Positions 8,678-19,135 of a stretch of 64,000 bases of DNA are shown here, piece after piece. The notes beneath the pieces are model-generated. The model was not told the origin of the DNA and did not search any database. It saw nothing but the letters and a program-made list of their open reading frames with translations. Positions within the stretch are counted from its first letter, which is position 1. Every line of letters begins with the position of its first letter. Source of the DNA: Vibrio zhanjiangensis (GTDB taxonomy: Bacteria > Pseudomonadota > Gammaproteobacteria > Enterobacterales > Vibrionaceae); contig NZ_BSPW01000014.1 of assembly GCF_030161235.1 (NCBI RefSeq), positions 22,332 to 86,331 on the forward strand, in the 5' to 3' direction. The translations under genes were made by a program, and so were the position numbers.

Positions 8678-10315
8678 CTACTTGCTCGCTGATAAAGAGA
8701 AGTCATCCAATGTCGAGGAAATTCCCTTAGCCATATCGTTCATATCTACAGCAATAAATGAGCTGTCCTTGATTTTCTTATTGGTGTTTTTCAGCAAGTT
8801 CGATAAATAACTCTGGGCCTCTCTGAGCTCGTGGATACGTCTTGACTGCTCATCAATCAATGCCGCTATTTCATGCTGCTGGCCCACCGTTAGTGAAATT
8901 GAGTTCGAAATTCGCTCGATATTTTGCGCCGTATAACTGCTGCACTGCTTACTGTTCTCAACTTCCTTTTGCAACTGAGCAACAGAGTCTACCGATACCT
9001 TAACACGCTCAGTTAATTCGTTAAGCAAATTGCTGATTTCGCCAGTTGAATGATTAGTCTTGCTCGCCAACACACGCACCTCATCCGAAACAACCGCAAA
9101 CCCACGCCCTTGTTCACCCGCTCGCGCCGCTTCAATCGCCGCATTTAGAGCAAGTAAATTCGTTTGCTCAGCGATTATCTGAATCACATCGATAATACTG
9201 TAAACTTTTTCTGCAACTTGGCTAAGCTCTTGAATATTTTGAGATACTTTTTCTGATTCAGCCGAGGCCAATTCGACTGCCTTTATGTTGTTATGGATGG
9301 TTTCTAAACCGAGCTGGGCACTTTTCTGACTTTCAGCCGCAGACTCCAGTGTATTTTCCACCACTTGAGAAGCACGCTCAAATGATGCAAATAATTCATC
9401 AGATATCTTTGCAATCTCATCATATTTTCTTTTTTCATCGTCATAACTACTGTCGACTTCTTGGGCCAAGGATTCAACTCGGTTAGATAAACGCGAAATG
9501 CTGTCTGCACTCGTTTTTAGTCCTTTAACCACCGACGACAAGGCATGTCTCATAGAAAAAATATTGGTCGCCAATAACCCTAATTCACTCCTATTGGTCA
9601 GCTCTGCGGAGTGACTTTTATCTTCTAAGTCACCTTTACTAATTTCTCGAGTAATAGTCACTAACTTATTAATTGGCTCTATTAAACTTCGCCCAATCAG
9701 GTAGAGAAGAATGATCGTCAGCGATAAACTGACCAGTGATATTAGGGTAATGTCTTTCTTCAACGCACTGATATTGTTATCCGAGTGTTTATTGTAGCTG
9801 AGTACCGCCTGATTCATGGCTGCCAACGTTTTATGATTCGCCAGCATGAAGGCATCAATTTTTTCCTCGGAAGGTAATCTTGAACTTTGTAGTAACTCTA
9901 GAGCCATTGCCTTTTGTGCAAACCATAACTGCTCAACAGTATACAGCTTGTTGTTAAATTCCGTCGCAGTGCTTTTCACCAAATCAATGGGCGTCTGCAT
10001 GGATAAGTCTGAAAATGTCTGACCTCCTGTTTTTAACGCTTGGAGTGATATTTCGTAGAGCTTAATTGTATTGTCGTAACTAAGCTGGGGAGCCGTCACC
10101 TTATTCTCCCTTTGCAAAGAGAGCATCACTTCACTGGCAAACTTTTTGGTTAGCATCCTCTGGCGGCCAGCCACGTTGATCACCGTCCCATCTTGCGCAT
10201 TCATTTCGAGTGTTGATACCACATTGATGGCAATAATTACGACTGTCAAAACGAAAACGATGGAAATAGTCAGCAATCGATTGGTCACAGAAATATTGGA
10301 CAGAATGTTTTTCAT
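8678..10315 (-). CDS. methyl-accepting chemotaxis protein, PilJ-type sensor
   Basis: This 545-residue transmembrane chemoreceptor starts at the ATG at 10315 ([15 protein letters not shown]), with AGAGA eight bases before it. The first membrane helix is at about residues 12-33. The periplasmic region begins with [19 protein letters not shown], typical of the type IV pili transducer (PilJ N-terminal) sensor family. A second membrane helix ([18 protein letters not shown]) leads to a HAMP domain, then a coiled-coil signalling domain with the hairpin tip [20 protein letters not shown]. There is no CheR-binding pentapeptide at the C-terminus. Ligand is unknown. It is monocistronic, so it probably feeds a che array encoded elsewhere. 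Confidence 0.92.
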   Translation of the reverse strand: MKNILSNISVTNRLLTISIVFVLTVVIIAINVVSTLEMNAQDGTVINVAGRQRMLTKKFASEVMLSLQRENKVTAPQLSYDNTIKLYEISLQALKTGGQTFSDLSMQTPIDLVKSTATEFNNKLYTVEQLWFAQKAMALELLQSSRLPSEEKIDAFMLANHKTLAAMNQAVLSYNKHSDNNISALKKDITLISLVSLSLTIILLYLIGRSLIEPINKLVTITREISKGDLEDKSHSAELTNRSELGLLATNIFSMRHALSSVVKGLKTSADSISRLSNRVESLAQEVDSSYDDEKRKYDEIAKISDELFASFERASQVVENTLESAAESQKSAQLGLETIHNNIKAVELASAESEKVSQNIQELSQVAEKVYSIIDVIQIIAEQTNLLALNAAIEAARAGEQGRGFAVVSDEVRVLASKTNHSTGEISNLLNELTERVKVSVDSVAQLQKEVENSKQCSSYTAQNIERISNSISLTVGQQHEIAALIDEQSRRIHELREAQSYLSNLLKNTNKKIKDSSFIAVDMNDMAKGISSTLDDFSLSASK

Positions 10316-10424
10316 TTGAGCATTCTCTAGAAAACAAATAGACCATATGAGTCTAGTTTTATATCTGTAAAATCTCAAAAGTCACATCATTTGTTTTGGC
10401 ATCAAAAGAAAATTTATACGTCCA

Positions 10425-12305
10425 CTAGGTATTTTTATTAACCAGCAAATAATCAAAAACATTCCGAACAAACGGCGCACCAACCTTAGAGCCACCATTG
10501 CCATGCTCTATAACGACAGAAGTCACATATTCAGGGTTATTGCATGGGGCAAATCCTGTATACAGGCCATGATCGAGTAGATGATGACTTAACTCTTTCG
10601 AGTTGTAGATCTCATCTTGCTTTAATCCAAAGACCTGTGCCGTCCCTGATTTTCCTCCACTACAATATTGCGCGCCCTTGAACGATCTTCGTCCAGAACC
10701 TCTTGAGCCCTGATTCACAAGCCGCATAGCATTGAGTGATATGTTCCAATAAATATCCTTTACTTGATTCATGGCATTGGTTTTTGGGTAGTCGACAAGT
10801 TGAGCAGACTCAAGGCTTTGTCCATGATCAATAACGGCTTTAAGCAAATGGGGAGAGGTTACATTACCATGATTCACCAGTACTGATGTTGCTTTGGCCA
10901 GTTGAAGCGGCGTGGCCGTCCAATACCCTTGCCCTATACCAATAGGAACCGTATCTCCTTTGTACCAAGGCTGATGATGCCTGCGTTGCTTCCACTCTCT
11001 GGTTGGCATATTTGCCGCCGTTTCCTCAAAAACATCAATACCAGTGCGCTGACCAAATCCAAACATTCCCATCCAGTCTGATATTCTGTCTATGCCAAGA
11101 TCGTATGCAATTTGGTAAAAAAACGAATCAACCGACTCTTCTATTGCCAAAGTAACATCGACATTACCATGTCCCCAACGCCTCCAATCTCTCCAAGCCT
11201 TTGAGTGAAGCCCAGAGCCAGGAATTTGCCAACGGCCATGATCATTACGTACAGTCTCAGGACTGATAACTTTTTCACTTAAGCCCGCAATAGCGATAAA
11301 TGGTTTTACCGTTGAGGCAGGTGGATAGACTCCTAACGTTGCTCGGTTGAGCAGTGGGTGGCGCGGATCTTTTAATAGTTGACTGTATTCGGAGCTCGAA
11401 ATCCCCCCAACAAATGGATTAGGATCATAGCTAGGGCTTGAAACCATTGCGAGAACACTGTTGTCTTTAGGATCAAGGACAACAGCACTTCCTTGCCTAT
11501 CTCCCAAAAGTTGGTAGACATGTTGTTGCAATCCAATGTCAATGTTGAGGACAAGATCTTTTCCTGCAATAGGAGGAACATACTTCAAGGTGCGTATCAC
11601 GCGCCCTCGGCTATTGACTTCGACTTCCTCATAACCCTGTTGTCCGTGTAAGAGTTTTTCGTAATATCGTTCTATACCAAGCTTACCAATGGTTTTGGTT
11701 GCTCGATAATTGCCAAACTCTCCCTCTTGTTTCAAATTTTCTATATCTCGATCATTAATGTGTGCTACGTATCCCACAACATGAGTTAACGCATCCCCGT
11801 AAGGATAATATCGCTTCATTTCGGCACTGATTCTAAACTCTGGGAATTCATGTTGATGGGCAGAGAATTGAGCGACTTCTATTTCACTGATATCTGACTT
11901 TATGATTTGTGGTTTATGTCCTATCGGGCGAAGTTCAAGAAGTGCCTGGCGTTGCTCCGACGATAGATTAATATAATTTGATACATGAAGCACAGAATCG
12001 CGCCAAGAGGTCACTTTAGTTGGAATAACCTCTAAAACGTAAACAGGCACATTTTGAGCGACAAGATGACCATTTCTATCATAGATCAGCCCTCGTGGCG
12101 GAGAGATAGGTAAAACTTGAATTCGGTTATCGTTTGCTCGTGTCTGATAGTAAGAAAAATTTTTGACTTCAAGTTGATATAAGTTTGCAACAAGCAGAAA
12201 ACATAACCCTATCATGGTGATAAAGGCTACACCAGCTCGGCGTTTGAACAAACTAATCTCAAAGTCGTAGTTACGCAGGCGGTTTATACATCGATTTAGC
12301 TTCAT
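10425..12305 (-). CDS. mrdA: peptidoglycan D,D-transpeptidase PBP2 (MrdA-like)
   Basis: This 626-residue class B penicillin-binding protein is of the PBP2 subfamily, which crosslinks peptidoglycan during cell elongation with RodA. One N-terminal membrane anchor lies at about residues 25-45 (VAFITMIGLCFLLVANLYQL). The PBP dimerisation domain follows, starting near PPRGLIYDRNG. The transpeptidase motifs are STVK (in YPPASTVKPF, acylated Ser), SVD (in EESVDSFFYQIA) and KSGT (in GGKSGTAQVFG). No rodA lies next to it, unlike the usual mrdA-mrdB pair, so it may be a second, chromosome-2 copy. Whether it is essential cannot be told here. Confidence 0.9.
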   Translation of the reverse strand: MKLNRCINRLRNYDFEISLFKRRAGVAFITMIGLCFLLVANLYQLEVKNFSYYQTRANDNRIQVLPISPPRGLIYDRNGHLVAQNVPVYVLEVIPTKVTSWRDSVLHVSNYINLSSEQRQALLELRPIGHKPQIIKSDISEIEVAQFSAHQHEFPEFRISAEMKRYYPYGDALTHVVGYVAHINDRDIENLKQEGEFGNYRATKTIGKLGIERYYEKLLHGQQGYEEVEVNSRGRVIRTLKYVPPIAGKDLVLNIDIGLQQHVYQLLGDRQGSAVVLDPKDNSVLAMVSSPSYDPNPFVGGISSSEYSQLLKDPRHPLLNRATLGVYPPASTVKPFIAIAGLSEKVISPETVRNDHGRWQIPGSGLHSKAWRDWRRWGHGNVDVTLAIEESVDSFFYQIAYDLGIDRISDWMGMFGFGQRTGIDVFEETAANMPTREWKQRRHHQPWYKGDTVPIGIGQGYWTATPLQLAKATSVLVNHGNVTSPHLLKAVIDHGQSLESAQLVDYPKTNAMNQVKDIYWNISLNAMRLVNQGSRGSGRRSFKGAQYCSGGKSGTAQVFGLKQDEIYNSKELSHHLLDHGLYTGFAPCNNPEYVTSVVIEHGNGGSKVGAPFVRNVFDYLLVNKNT

Positions 12306-12529
12306 AGAATCTTATAAAAATACAGCTGCCAAAAGCAGGGCAAAAAATGAAAGGGAGAGGCTGTTTTAATTGGCGATACTCTAACAAACTCGGCGACAAG
12401 TTTGTATTGATAGTGTCAACTGTTGCTAGCCAAAGATTCATCAAGTTGTATATTCGAGATCTCGTGAACACTATTTTTTTTGCGTTAATTTTATGATGTA
12501 GGCGTCAGGGACAACAGAAGGAAATGGCA

Positions 12530-12964
12530 ATGCAATATCAACATATAATGGTTGCGTTAGAGCTATCAAATGACAGCAACTTGCTGATAGAAAGGGCAAT
12601 ATTCATGGCTAAGCAGCATAACGCTGATATCTCATTTATTCACATTGACGGCTCTCATGGGGAGATTTATCCAGACCTTGTCGATATTCACTCTGATATT
12701 AGTGTTAGGCCAGTCAGTGATCTTGCGATGAAAAAATTAAGGTCATTTGAAGCGAATGTCGACTTTCCAATCCGGCATTTTCTCGTTGGGACCGGTAACT
12801 TAGCCAATAAACTTTCTGAAACGATAGAAAAGTATCATGTGGATTTATTGCTGTGTGGACACCATCAGGATTTTTGGAGCAAAATTATTTCTTACTCCCG
12901 GCAGCTCATCAATCGCTCGCCAGTCGACATCTTGGTCGTACCAATTTCAGGAGAAAACAGTTAA
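12530..12964 (+). CDS. universal stress protein (UspA family)
   Basis: This is a 144-residue single-domain Usp protein. I prefer the ATG at 12530 (MQYQHIMVALELS), which has GAAGGA seven bases upstream and aligns with the UspA start MAYKHILIAVDLS; the ATG at 12524 is only a base or two from that site. The N-terminal beta strand and C-terminal SPVDILVVP are typical. The ATP-binding Gly-rich loop seen in MJ0577-type Usps is not conserved (CGHHQDFW), so it belongs to the non-ATP-binding UspA branch. The role, as for UspA, is survival in stress or stasis. Confidence 0.88.
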   Translation: MQYQHIMVALELSNDSNLLIERAIFMAKQHNADISFIHIDGSHGEIYPDLVDIHSDISVRPVSDLAMKKLRSFEANVDFPIRHFLVGTGNLANKLSETIEKYHVDLLLCGHHQDFWSKIISYSRQLINRSPVDILVVPISGENS

Positions 12965-12992
12965 AGATGACGGTCATCGAGATATGACTCTC

Positions 12993-13019
12993 ACCGCTTT
13001 GATTCCATGTCAAAGCGGT
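12993..13019. terminator. hairpin between convergent genes
   Basis: ACCGCTTTGA and TCAAAGCGGT form a 10-bp stem with a 7-nt loop between the usp and FapA-like stops. T-tracts are poor on either side, so termination here is a likely but unproven role. Confidence 0.55.
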
Positions 13020-13037
13020 TGTTATGTGATTTGGTGA

Positions 13038-14711
13038 TTAATCTTGCTCTAACGCTTCTTCGTCCATGGCTGAAGCACATTTAATCTCATACTGATTAAA
13101 GCTGAACGTACTGGTTCCATGGACACGTTTTGTAATAACCTTTTCTTCCCCATACTGCACGGTAACATGGGTGTATACCTTATTTTTAACCTCTATGGTA
13201 TTTTCTTCTAACGCCTCTTCAAGCTCAATTTCTAGCCGATCTCTCGCCATCTTAGCTTTTTCTAATTTTTCATTAGACTCTTGCTTTAGTTTAGCAATGT
13301 CAGCTTCTTCCTCTTCAGTACGCTCTGCTTTGGGTCTTTTCTTGAACTCAAGCTCTTTTCTCACGACTTTCATCGTCGCTTCTTGGGCCGCTGTATATTC
13401 TTCTTTATACTTTTGTTGTCGTTCTTTGAAGTTCGCATAACGAGCAAAGGCGTTTACATAAGTTGCAGTATCCCCTTCTACACCTAAATTGACACAAACA
13501 ATCTTCCCGCCTACTTTCGCACTGCCACCACTCAATGTGCCTTGTTTGCCAGCGTCATCGGAAACGGTAAGGTTCTTGCCACATCTCAACTCGTTGCTCA
13601 TACAGTGTATGGCGAGATTAATGTCTTCTGCGGCTTGAAGCTCTGAAAACTGAGCATAGTTAGCGGTGATCGAACCACCCGACTTAACCTTACAGCTTTT
13701 CTCCTCACCTTCAGAAACGTTGTGCCCTATGATGCCTTTTGCAACTTCAATATCTCCCTGTGCCTGTATGTCTGCCGATTCAATAAAACCACCCACTGTG
13801 AGATTTCCTGTCGTACGAACGACCATGTCTGATTCAATATTTCCAGTAACAATCAAGTTGCCTTTAAACTTTATGTGCCCCGTCGCAACACCTATTGATG
13901 GAAGACAAAGGGCATCTTCCACTTCTACAGAACGCTCTTTTATAATCGGCATACCAGAAACCTGTGCGATTAACAAATTTGGGTCATCAGGAGAGATTTC
14001 CGAGCCTTTTGCAACTTTGAGGGTGGCATCATTGCCAGGTTTAGGTGGAATAGGCTTGCCTTGAACAGTCACCCCAGGCACTCCCTTAGTTGCCGGGATG
14101 CGTTTCATCAAACCAGCACCAGCTTCAATCGTTACGGTTTCACCAAGGTTTAACATATCGACTTTGCCGCTTTCATCTTCTTTCGGCGCGAGAACTTGTT
14201 TAGTAACGTCTTTGACTAGAGGAATAAACTTGGCGTCTTGCCCTTGAACTGGATTTTTGCCCTTTGCTACAGGCTGTGTAAAGGTTTCACCGGGTTTGAG
14301 TTGATGACTCATAACGAGCACTTTCTTTAACGCAAGCTTATTTATTCCCTTGATAACATGGGCCCGAGCAAGCGCATGAACAATTTGGGGCCCCTTAAGG
14401 GGAGCACCACGATAAGCTCCCGTCACAACCATACTTGCTAGCATATCTTGTTCAGATAATACGACTTCAACCTCAGCATCCCTAACTTCGGCAATAGAGA
14501 ATCCGATCAGCGCTTCACTTTTCCCTTCATTTGCACAATTTACAAAACGAGTGACTTCGTCTGTTAGTATACAAAAGTCGGTGGCGCCAATTTCTTTCAA
14601 CGCTTCTTCAACACCCTTATAGTCAAGCTTCCCCTCAGGATTCATATCCTGTGGTAACTTGGCTATAACATGTTTATTATCATCAGATAAGCTGACTAAC
14701 TCGTTCCACAT
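13038..14711 (-). CDS. FapA/DUF342-family protein
   Basis: This 557-residue cytoplasmic protein is of the FapA (DUF342, 'flagellar assembly protein A') family. The N-terminal half carries the family motif region AYRGAPLKGPQIVHALA and VKGTPIPPKPG-like segments (here VQGKPIPPKPGNDATLKVAKG). The middle has right-handed beta-helix-like repeats (ITGNIESDMVVRTTGNLTVGG, GSITANYAQFSELQAAEDI). A long Glu/Lys-rich coiled coil (about residues 430-520) precedes the tail. The function of the family is poorly known. It is the last gene of the long minus-strand block, 125 bp after the SpoIIE-type phosphatase gene, and may be co-regulated with the signalling cluster. Confidence 0.8.
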   Translation of the reverse strand: MWNELVSLSDDNKHVIAKLPQDMNPEGKLDYKGVEEALKEIGATDFCILTDEVTRFVNCANEGKSEALIGFSIAEVRDAEVEVVLSEQDMLASMVVTGAYRGAPLKGPQIVHALARAHVIKGINKLALKKVLVMSHQLKPGETFTQPVAKGKNPVQGQDAKFIPLVKDVTKQVLAPKEDESGKVDMLNLGETVTIEAGAGLMKRIPATKGVPGVTVQGKPIPPKPGNDATLKVAKGSEISPDDPNLLIAQVSGMPIIKERSVEVEDALCLPSIGVATGHIKFKGNLIVTGNIESDMVVRTTGNLTVGGFIESADIQAQGDIEVAKGIIGHNVSEGEEKSCKVKSGGSITANYAQFSELQAAEDINLAIHCMSNELRCGKNLTVSDDAGKQGTLSGGSAKVGGKIVCVNLGVEGDTATYVNAFARYANFKERQQKYKEEYTAAQEATMKVVRKELEFKKRPKAERTEEEEADIAKLKQESNEKLEKAKMARDRLEIELEEALEENTIEVKNKVYTHVTVQYGEEKVITKRVHGTSTFSFNQYEIKCASAMDEEALEQD

Positions 14712-14817
14712 TTACAGCCTGCTTGCGTTTGCCCCTTTAAGTTTAGTTTATATAATCCTATTGGAATACAATATTTAATTTATAGCAAAGTAGGGGCTAG
14801 GTCACTTCTCTGCTACT

Positions 14818-14830
14818 TTTACACTGTAAA
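14818..14830. promoter_or_regulatory. parS2: parS2 centromere site
   Basis: TTTACACTGTAAA is a perfect parS2 palindrome in the short gap between the phosphatase stop (14836) and the FapA-like start (14711). Confidence 0.88.
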
Positions 14831-14835
14831 TATCA

Positions 14836-16530
14836 TTAGTCAGAACTAGGAAAATGGTGCTTAGAATCCAAACAATAGACCGCTGTCACACATTTACCTT
14901 GCTTTGAATACTCCAAAGAATCACATAATTCGGAAGCAAGTATTATACCACGGCCATGTGTCAATGATTTATCGGTTCCTGCTTTCAACTTAACGTGATC
15001 GAAACCTTCACCATTATGTTCAAGAACCATAATTACCTTTTTATTCTCAGGCTGATAATCAATGGACAAAGAGACCCAATATTTATCAGGCAACTCTTGA
15101 AGCTTTTGCTCGCGGAGCTGATAAAAAGTAAAAAAGCCATCTGGTTCTTCTTTGATTCGTGAGTCCATACTAAGCAACCCATGCTCAATAGCATTGGCAA
15201 ACAATTCAGACAATACAGAACAAACTAAATCAAGATGTGGCCCCGACATCACACCACTTATAAACTGCCGAACTTCATTCATGACAGTGACTGACTTTAG
15301 TACCGAAGCTGGAAATTGTATTGTGGACTGAGATCGCGTCTGACTCAGATAGAAATAATTTTGTTTGACATTTCCATCATCGATATTTGAAATAGGAAAC
15401 GTCATCGACAATATGGATAAGTCATCACCCACATTTCGGTTGGAAAAATTTTTCACTGATTCAAAAACGGTCGGAATTATTGCACGTCCAGAAGTCAGCG
15501 CTTCTTCAAGACGCAGCTGACCATATTGCTCCCCTATACCATTTTCAGCTTCAACCACACCATCGGTGTAGCACACTATCTTTTGATCCGGCTCCAGCTT
15601 ATAGTGTACAAGGTCTGTTTCAAACTCATGTTCTTTTAACACACCAAGAGGCATATGGGTTGACACTAATTTCCGCACAATAGTGCCATCTTTATCTAAC
15701 AAATAGCCGTCAGGTAATCCACCTCCCCACCACGAGACCTCGAAGCCATTCGCTCTTATCTCAAACACGCTTGCAGCTAACATCATTCCCATAGGCAAAA
15801 ACCTAACTAAAACGTCATTGAGTTCGCGAACGATTTCTCCAAGTGACAAACCTTTGGCTGCCATAGAAAAGAAAGCGCGTGTTGCCGGTATAGCAGAAAT
15901 AGCAGCGGGAAGCCCATGACCCGTGGCATCCGCTATCATGACATAAACGCCCCCATGAGGACGATTAGCAACCACTATCATATCACCGTTAAAGACTGTC
16001 GATGGCGTCGATTTGTATTCGATACCATAGATGTTGCTTAGCTGAGAACTCATTTCATCCATCAAATTAGAAAAAATCGATTCGGCAATCGCATAGTCAT
16101 AACGGACCTGCTCATGAAAACGACTCAGCTCATCTCTTTGTTCTCTCACTTGGTTGTGTATCTTTACAATACGATAGTGGGCCTGAACCTTAGCTAACAA
16201 TACGCTGCGCTCTACTGGTTTAGGAATGAAGTCGTCACCAAGCGCCATACATTTCTCAAATGAGTCATGATCGTCTAAGACCGTAAGAAAAATGATCGGC
16301 ATATGTGTGCCTGGAAATGCCTCTCGAATTTCTTTAGCGGTACTAAATCCATCTTTCACTGGCATTACAACATCAAGAAGAATCACATCAGGCAAGAGTG
16401 GCATTTGCCGCATAGCACTAACCACTCCCTCACCATTTTCAAAAGTGGTTACTTTTTCTGTAATGCCACTTAACATAAACCGACACAACTCTCTGTTCGT
16501 CGCGTGGTCGTCGACTATCATGACATGCAT
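14836..16530 (-). CDS. response regulator with SpoIIE phosphatase and anti-sigma kinase-like domains
   Basis: This 564-residue three-module signalling protein starts with a CheY-like receiver at about residues 1-120 (MIVDD, phospho-acceptor Asp in LLDVVMPVKDG, Lys in DDFIPKP). A SpoIIE/PP2C phosphatase follows at about 160-370 (GDMIVVANRPHGGVYVMIAD, ATGHGLPAAI, FSNRNVGDDLSIL). A C-terminal HATPase_c of the RsbW/SpoIIAB type spans about 420-560 (LSELFANAIEHGLL, GRGIILASELCDSL). The layout matches P. aeruginosa HsbR, which both dephosphorylates and phosphorylates the STAS antagonist HsbA. Its gene directly follows a STAS gene, the expected substrate, downstream of a chemosensory array whose CheA could phosphorylate the receiver. 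Confidence 0.9.
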   Translation of the reverse strand: MHVMIVDDHATNRELCRFMLSGITEKVTTFENGEGVVSAMRQMPLLPDVILLDVVMPVKDGFSTAKEIREAFPGTHMPIIFLTVLDDHDSFEKCMALGDDFIPKPVERSVLLAKVQAHYRIVKIHNQVREQRDELSRFHEQVRYDYAIAESIFSNLMDEMSSQLSNIYGIEYKSTPSTVFNGDMIVVANRPHGGVYVMIADATGHGLPAAISAIPATRAFFSMAAKGLSLGEIVRELNDVLVRFLPMGMMLAASVFEIRANGFEVSWWGGGLPDGYLLDKDGTIVRKLVSTHMPLGVLKEHEFETDLVHYKLEPDQKIVCYTDGVVEAENGIGEQYGQLRLEEALTSGRAIIPTVFESVKNFSNRNVGDDLSILSMTFPISNIDDGNVKQNYFYLSQTRSQSTIQFPASVLKSVTVMNEVRQFISGVMSGPHLDLVCSVLSELFANAIEHGLLSMDSRIKEEPDGFFTFYQLREQKLQELPDKYWVSLSIDYQPENKKVIMVLEHNGEGFDHVKLKAGTDKSLTHGRGIILASELCDSLEYSKQGKCVTAVYCLDSKHHFPSSD

Positions 16531-16547
16531 ACGACTCTCCTTGATGT

Positions 16548-16847
16548 TTACTCGATGGCAAATTTTTTATCAAAACGAGAAATGGAAAGTATTTTTCGAA
16601 CCTGAGGGAGAGTGTTGGTAATTCGGATCATGCCATCATCTTGCTCAAGGTAATTATGCATATTTAATAGCATTCCCAAGCCCGCACTATCTATATAATC
16701 CACTTTGCGCAAATCGATCGTAAACCGATAGTCCTTTTTATCGGAATAACAACGACGAAAATCCTGAACAAGACTAAAACCAAATGCTCCTTCTATTACG
16801 ATAGTGACATGTTTGGCGCCCATATCGATTTCTGACTCAACTGACAT
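16548..16847 (-). CDS. STAS-domain anti-sigma-factor antagonist
   Basis: This is a 99-residue single STAS domain of the SpoIIAA/RsbV type. The segment VDYIDSAGLGMLLNMHNYL contains the conserved D-S-A-G-L-G around the phosphorylatable serine. It lies 17 bp upstream of the phosphatase/kinase gene and follows the small chemoreceptor gene, and is probably its partner-switch substrate: phosphorylated by the HATPase_c module and dephosphorylated by the SpoIIE module. The downstream target (an anti-sigma or anti-anti-sigma partner, or a diguanylate cyclase as in the Hsb system) is not encoded nearby. Confidence 0.88.
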   Translation of the reverse strand: MSVESEIDMGAKHVTIVIEGAFGFSLVQDFRRCYSDKKDYRFTIDLRKVDYIDSAGLGMLLNMHNYLEQDDGMIRITNTLPQVRKILSISRFDKKFAIE

Positions 16848-16904
16848 AGTATCTCCTTATTAAGCCGACAAGGCTTATATGCTTTTTCTTATCCACTTAA
16901 AACG

Positions 16905-18065
16905 CTAAAAAAATTCGACTTCACCCTCATCTATACTCGCTTGTGAAGCGGCAGGTGCACTTCTGTGTTCAATATTAGTCCAAATATCACCAATAGCCTG
17001 ATTAAAGCCATGCCCATCGACCTTACCACTGGCATAGTCACCAAAGAGTCTCTTCATCTGATCTAAGAACTCGGTACTGGCTTTCGCGTATTGACCTTGC
17101 TGTATAATAATGTCAGTGAACTGCAGTGCTCGAATACCATCACCAACCTTGCTGTGTAGTTCCACACCAATCGATTTAATTTTCTGGACTTCTTGTTCAA
17201 CCATAGCGTTGGTCTTTTGCACTCCAAGCAACATATCATCCACTTTTTCTTTTGACTCTATCGCATCCGTCATATCGATCGAAGCCATTTCACCAACCGT
17301 CTTGTTCGCCTCTTTAACCGTATCTTGTGCAATGTTGATTTCTTTTTCGATCTGACTGTTTAACTCTTCCGCTTTAACCGAAAGGTTTCTCACCTCTTGA
17401 GCAACAACGGCAAAGCCTCGTCCTGCATCACCTGCGCGCGCCGCTTCTATCGCTGCATTAAGAGCAAGCAAATTCGTTTGTTCAGAAAGCCCTCGAACTT
17501 GCGCAAGCAGCTTAAATACTGTGTTCAGCTTATCCGACATATCGTGAATACTGTGTACTGCTGAAATACTTTTCTCCGATACTGTGATGAGTGTATCGAC
17601 AAACTGACGGATGATGGCTTCGGTTTTAGGTAAAACTTGCGTGATATCATAAGCATCATCTTTATTTCCTAATGTCTTAACCACAAGTGATTCAGCAATA
17701 TGATTTTGATTCTCCGCCATACTTTGCAGCTCAAAAAAGCTATTATTTAAAGTCTCAACCGACTCAGATACAACACTGTTTTGTAGAGTCAGCGGCTCAT
17801 TCAATTGCTGTGATATGCGGCCGATCAATTCACTGATGTCCTTCGCCGCAGACTGCACATCTTTAATAGGTTTCAAGCTAGGCTCAGATTTAGGCTCTTC
17901 GAGAGGTTTTCTAGGAATAACAAACCAAGGAACAGCCGCCGCAAGAATCATCATGGCAACATTGGCTAGCGAAGAAGACAGAACCATGCCTATTGACAGC
18001 AGCAATAGCTGAATAGCGATTGCAACACCGTAGCGATGTTTCGTAACCATTATTATTTTGTTCAT
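16905..18065 (-). CDS. short membrane-anchored methyl-accepting chemotaxis protein
   Basis: This 386-residue chemoreceptor has a closely spaced N-terminal membrane hairpin (about residues 13-50, [18 protein letters not shown] and [16 protein letters not shown]) and essentially no periplasmic sensor. The cytoplasmic part is a helical signalling domain with tip [20 protein letters not shown] and [20 protein letters not shown]. The C-terminus ends DEGEVEFF rather than in a clear CheR tether. Its position right after cheB equals the last gene of the corresponding V. cholerae chromosome-2 cluster. It probably senses an intracellular or membrane state or relays another receptor's signal. Confidence 0.88.
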   Translation of the reverse strand: MNKIIMVTKHRYGVAIAIQLLLLSIGMVLSSSLANVAMMILAAAVPWFVIPRKPLEEPKSEPSLKPIKDVQSAAKDISELIGRISQQLNEPLTLQNSVVSESVETLNNSFFELQSMAENQNHIAESLVVKTLGNKDDAYDITQVLPKTEAIIRQFVDTLITVSEKSISAVHSIHDMSDKLNTVFKLLAQVRGLSEQTNLLALNAAIEAARAGDAGRGFAVVAQEVRNLSVKAEELNSQIEKEINIAQDTVKEANKTVGEMASIDMTDAIESKEKVDDMLLGVQKTNAMVEQEVQKIKSIGVELHSKVGDGIRALQFTDIIIQQGQYAKASTEFLDQMKRLFGDYASGKVDGHGFNQAIGDIWTNIEHRSAPAASQASIDEGEVEFF

Positions 18066-18094
18066 AACTTCCCCCTAACCCTCACTCGAACAGC

Positions 18095-19135
18095 TCATGA
18101 ATGACCATCTAGGCAATCACATATCTGTTGTGGAATTTGCTTAAGACTTTTTACTTCCTGCACTGCATTCATTTCAACTGCTACACGAGGCATTCCCCAA
18201 ACCACTGAAGATGCCTGATCTTGTGCTATTGTTTTTGCTCCTTGCTGTCTCATTTTGAGCATTCCCTTTGCTCCGTCTTGCCCCATTCCTGTGAGTATGA
18301 CACCAATAGCATTCGGCCCAACGGTCTCTGCCACAGCATCAAACATCACGTCAACTGAAGGTTTGTGTCGATTAACACTTGGTCTATCATCAAGCTGGCA
18401 ATATAGATGATGTCCTTGCTTAACAACGACAAGGTGCTTGTCTCCAGGTGCAACGTAAGCACACCCATTGACGAGAGGAGCTTTATTCACTGACAACTCC
18501 TTGACCTCGATAGCACAATTTTCATTCAATCTTTGGGCAAAAGAAGCGCTAAACATGGCACTAATGTGCTGGGTAATTACTATTGGAGGAAGACCTGCAG
18601 GCAAAGCCGAAAGAACTTGTCTAACCGCTTCTGTACCGCCAGTTGACGCCCCAATTGCAATAATTTCGACGGACGTTTTGCCTTTGCAGACGATAGCTTG
18701 AGACGATGACGCATGACCTGATTCTTGGCATACATTCGCTCCCGCTGCCATTTTTATTTTATCGTTAACAAGGTCTTTGTAATCGACCATTTCAGCCGTA
18801 TTTTGGACAGCGGGTTTAGGGAAATAGTCCACCGCTCCAAGTTCCAAAGCGGTAAGTGTTGGTTCTGCGCCATGCTGAGTCAACGTAGAAATCATCACCA
18901 CGGGGGTCGGTCGCAACCGCATCAAATTTTTAAGAAATTGGACACCATTCATCTTCGGCATCTCAATATCTAATGTGATCACATCCGGATTGTATTGCTT
19001 GATGAGGTCACGGGCCTGATAAGGGTCCTCTGCAGATGCCACCACTTCAAGCATGGGATCTGAATTGATCAATTGTTCAAGTAAGGCCCTAAAAACCGGT
19101 GAATCATCGACAATCAATACTTTGATCTTTTTCAT
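18095..19135 (-). CDS. cheB: CheB protein-glutamate methylesterase
   Basis: This 346-residue CheB removes methyl groups from receptor glutamates (and deamidates some glutamines), resetting the array after CheA phosphorylates it. The receiver is at about 1-125 ([14 protein letters not shown], phospho-Asp in [11 protein letters not shown]). The esterase is at about 150-340, with catalytic Ser in GASTGGTEA, His in [10 protein letters not shown] and Asp in [11 protein letters not shown]. The start overlaps the cheD stop by four bases (ATGA), implying translational coupling. Confidence 0.96.
   Translation of the reverse strand: MKKIKVLIVDDSPVFRALLEQLINSDPMLEVVASAEDPYQARDLIKQYNPDVITLDIEMPKMNGVQFLKNLMRLRPTPVVMISTLTQHGAEPTLTALELGAVDYFPKPAVQNTAEMVDYKDLVNDKIKMAAGANVCQESGHASSSQAIVCKGKTSVEIIAIGASTGGTEAVRQVLSALPAGLPPIVITQHISAMFSASFAQRLNENCAIEVKELSVNKAPLVNGCAYVAPGDKHLVVVKQGHHLYCQLDDRPSVNRHKPSVDVMFDAVAETVGPNAIGVILTGMGQDGAKGMLKMRQQGAKTIAQDQASSVVWGMPRVAVEMNAVQEVKSLKQIPQQICDCLDGHS

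Noticed and set aside
13666..14064. 132-residue plus-strand frame opposite the FapA-like gene
   Set aside because: Pro/Ser-rich translation of the reverse strand of a well-supported gene, without a start signal.
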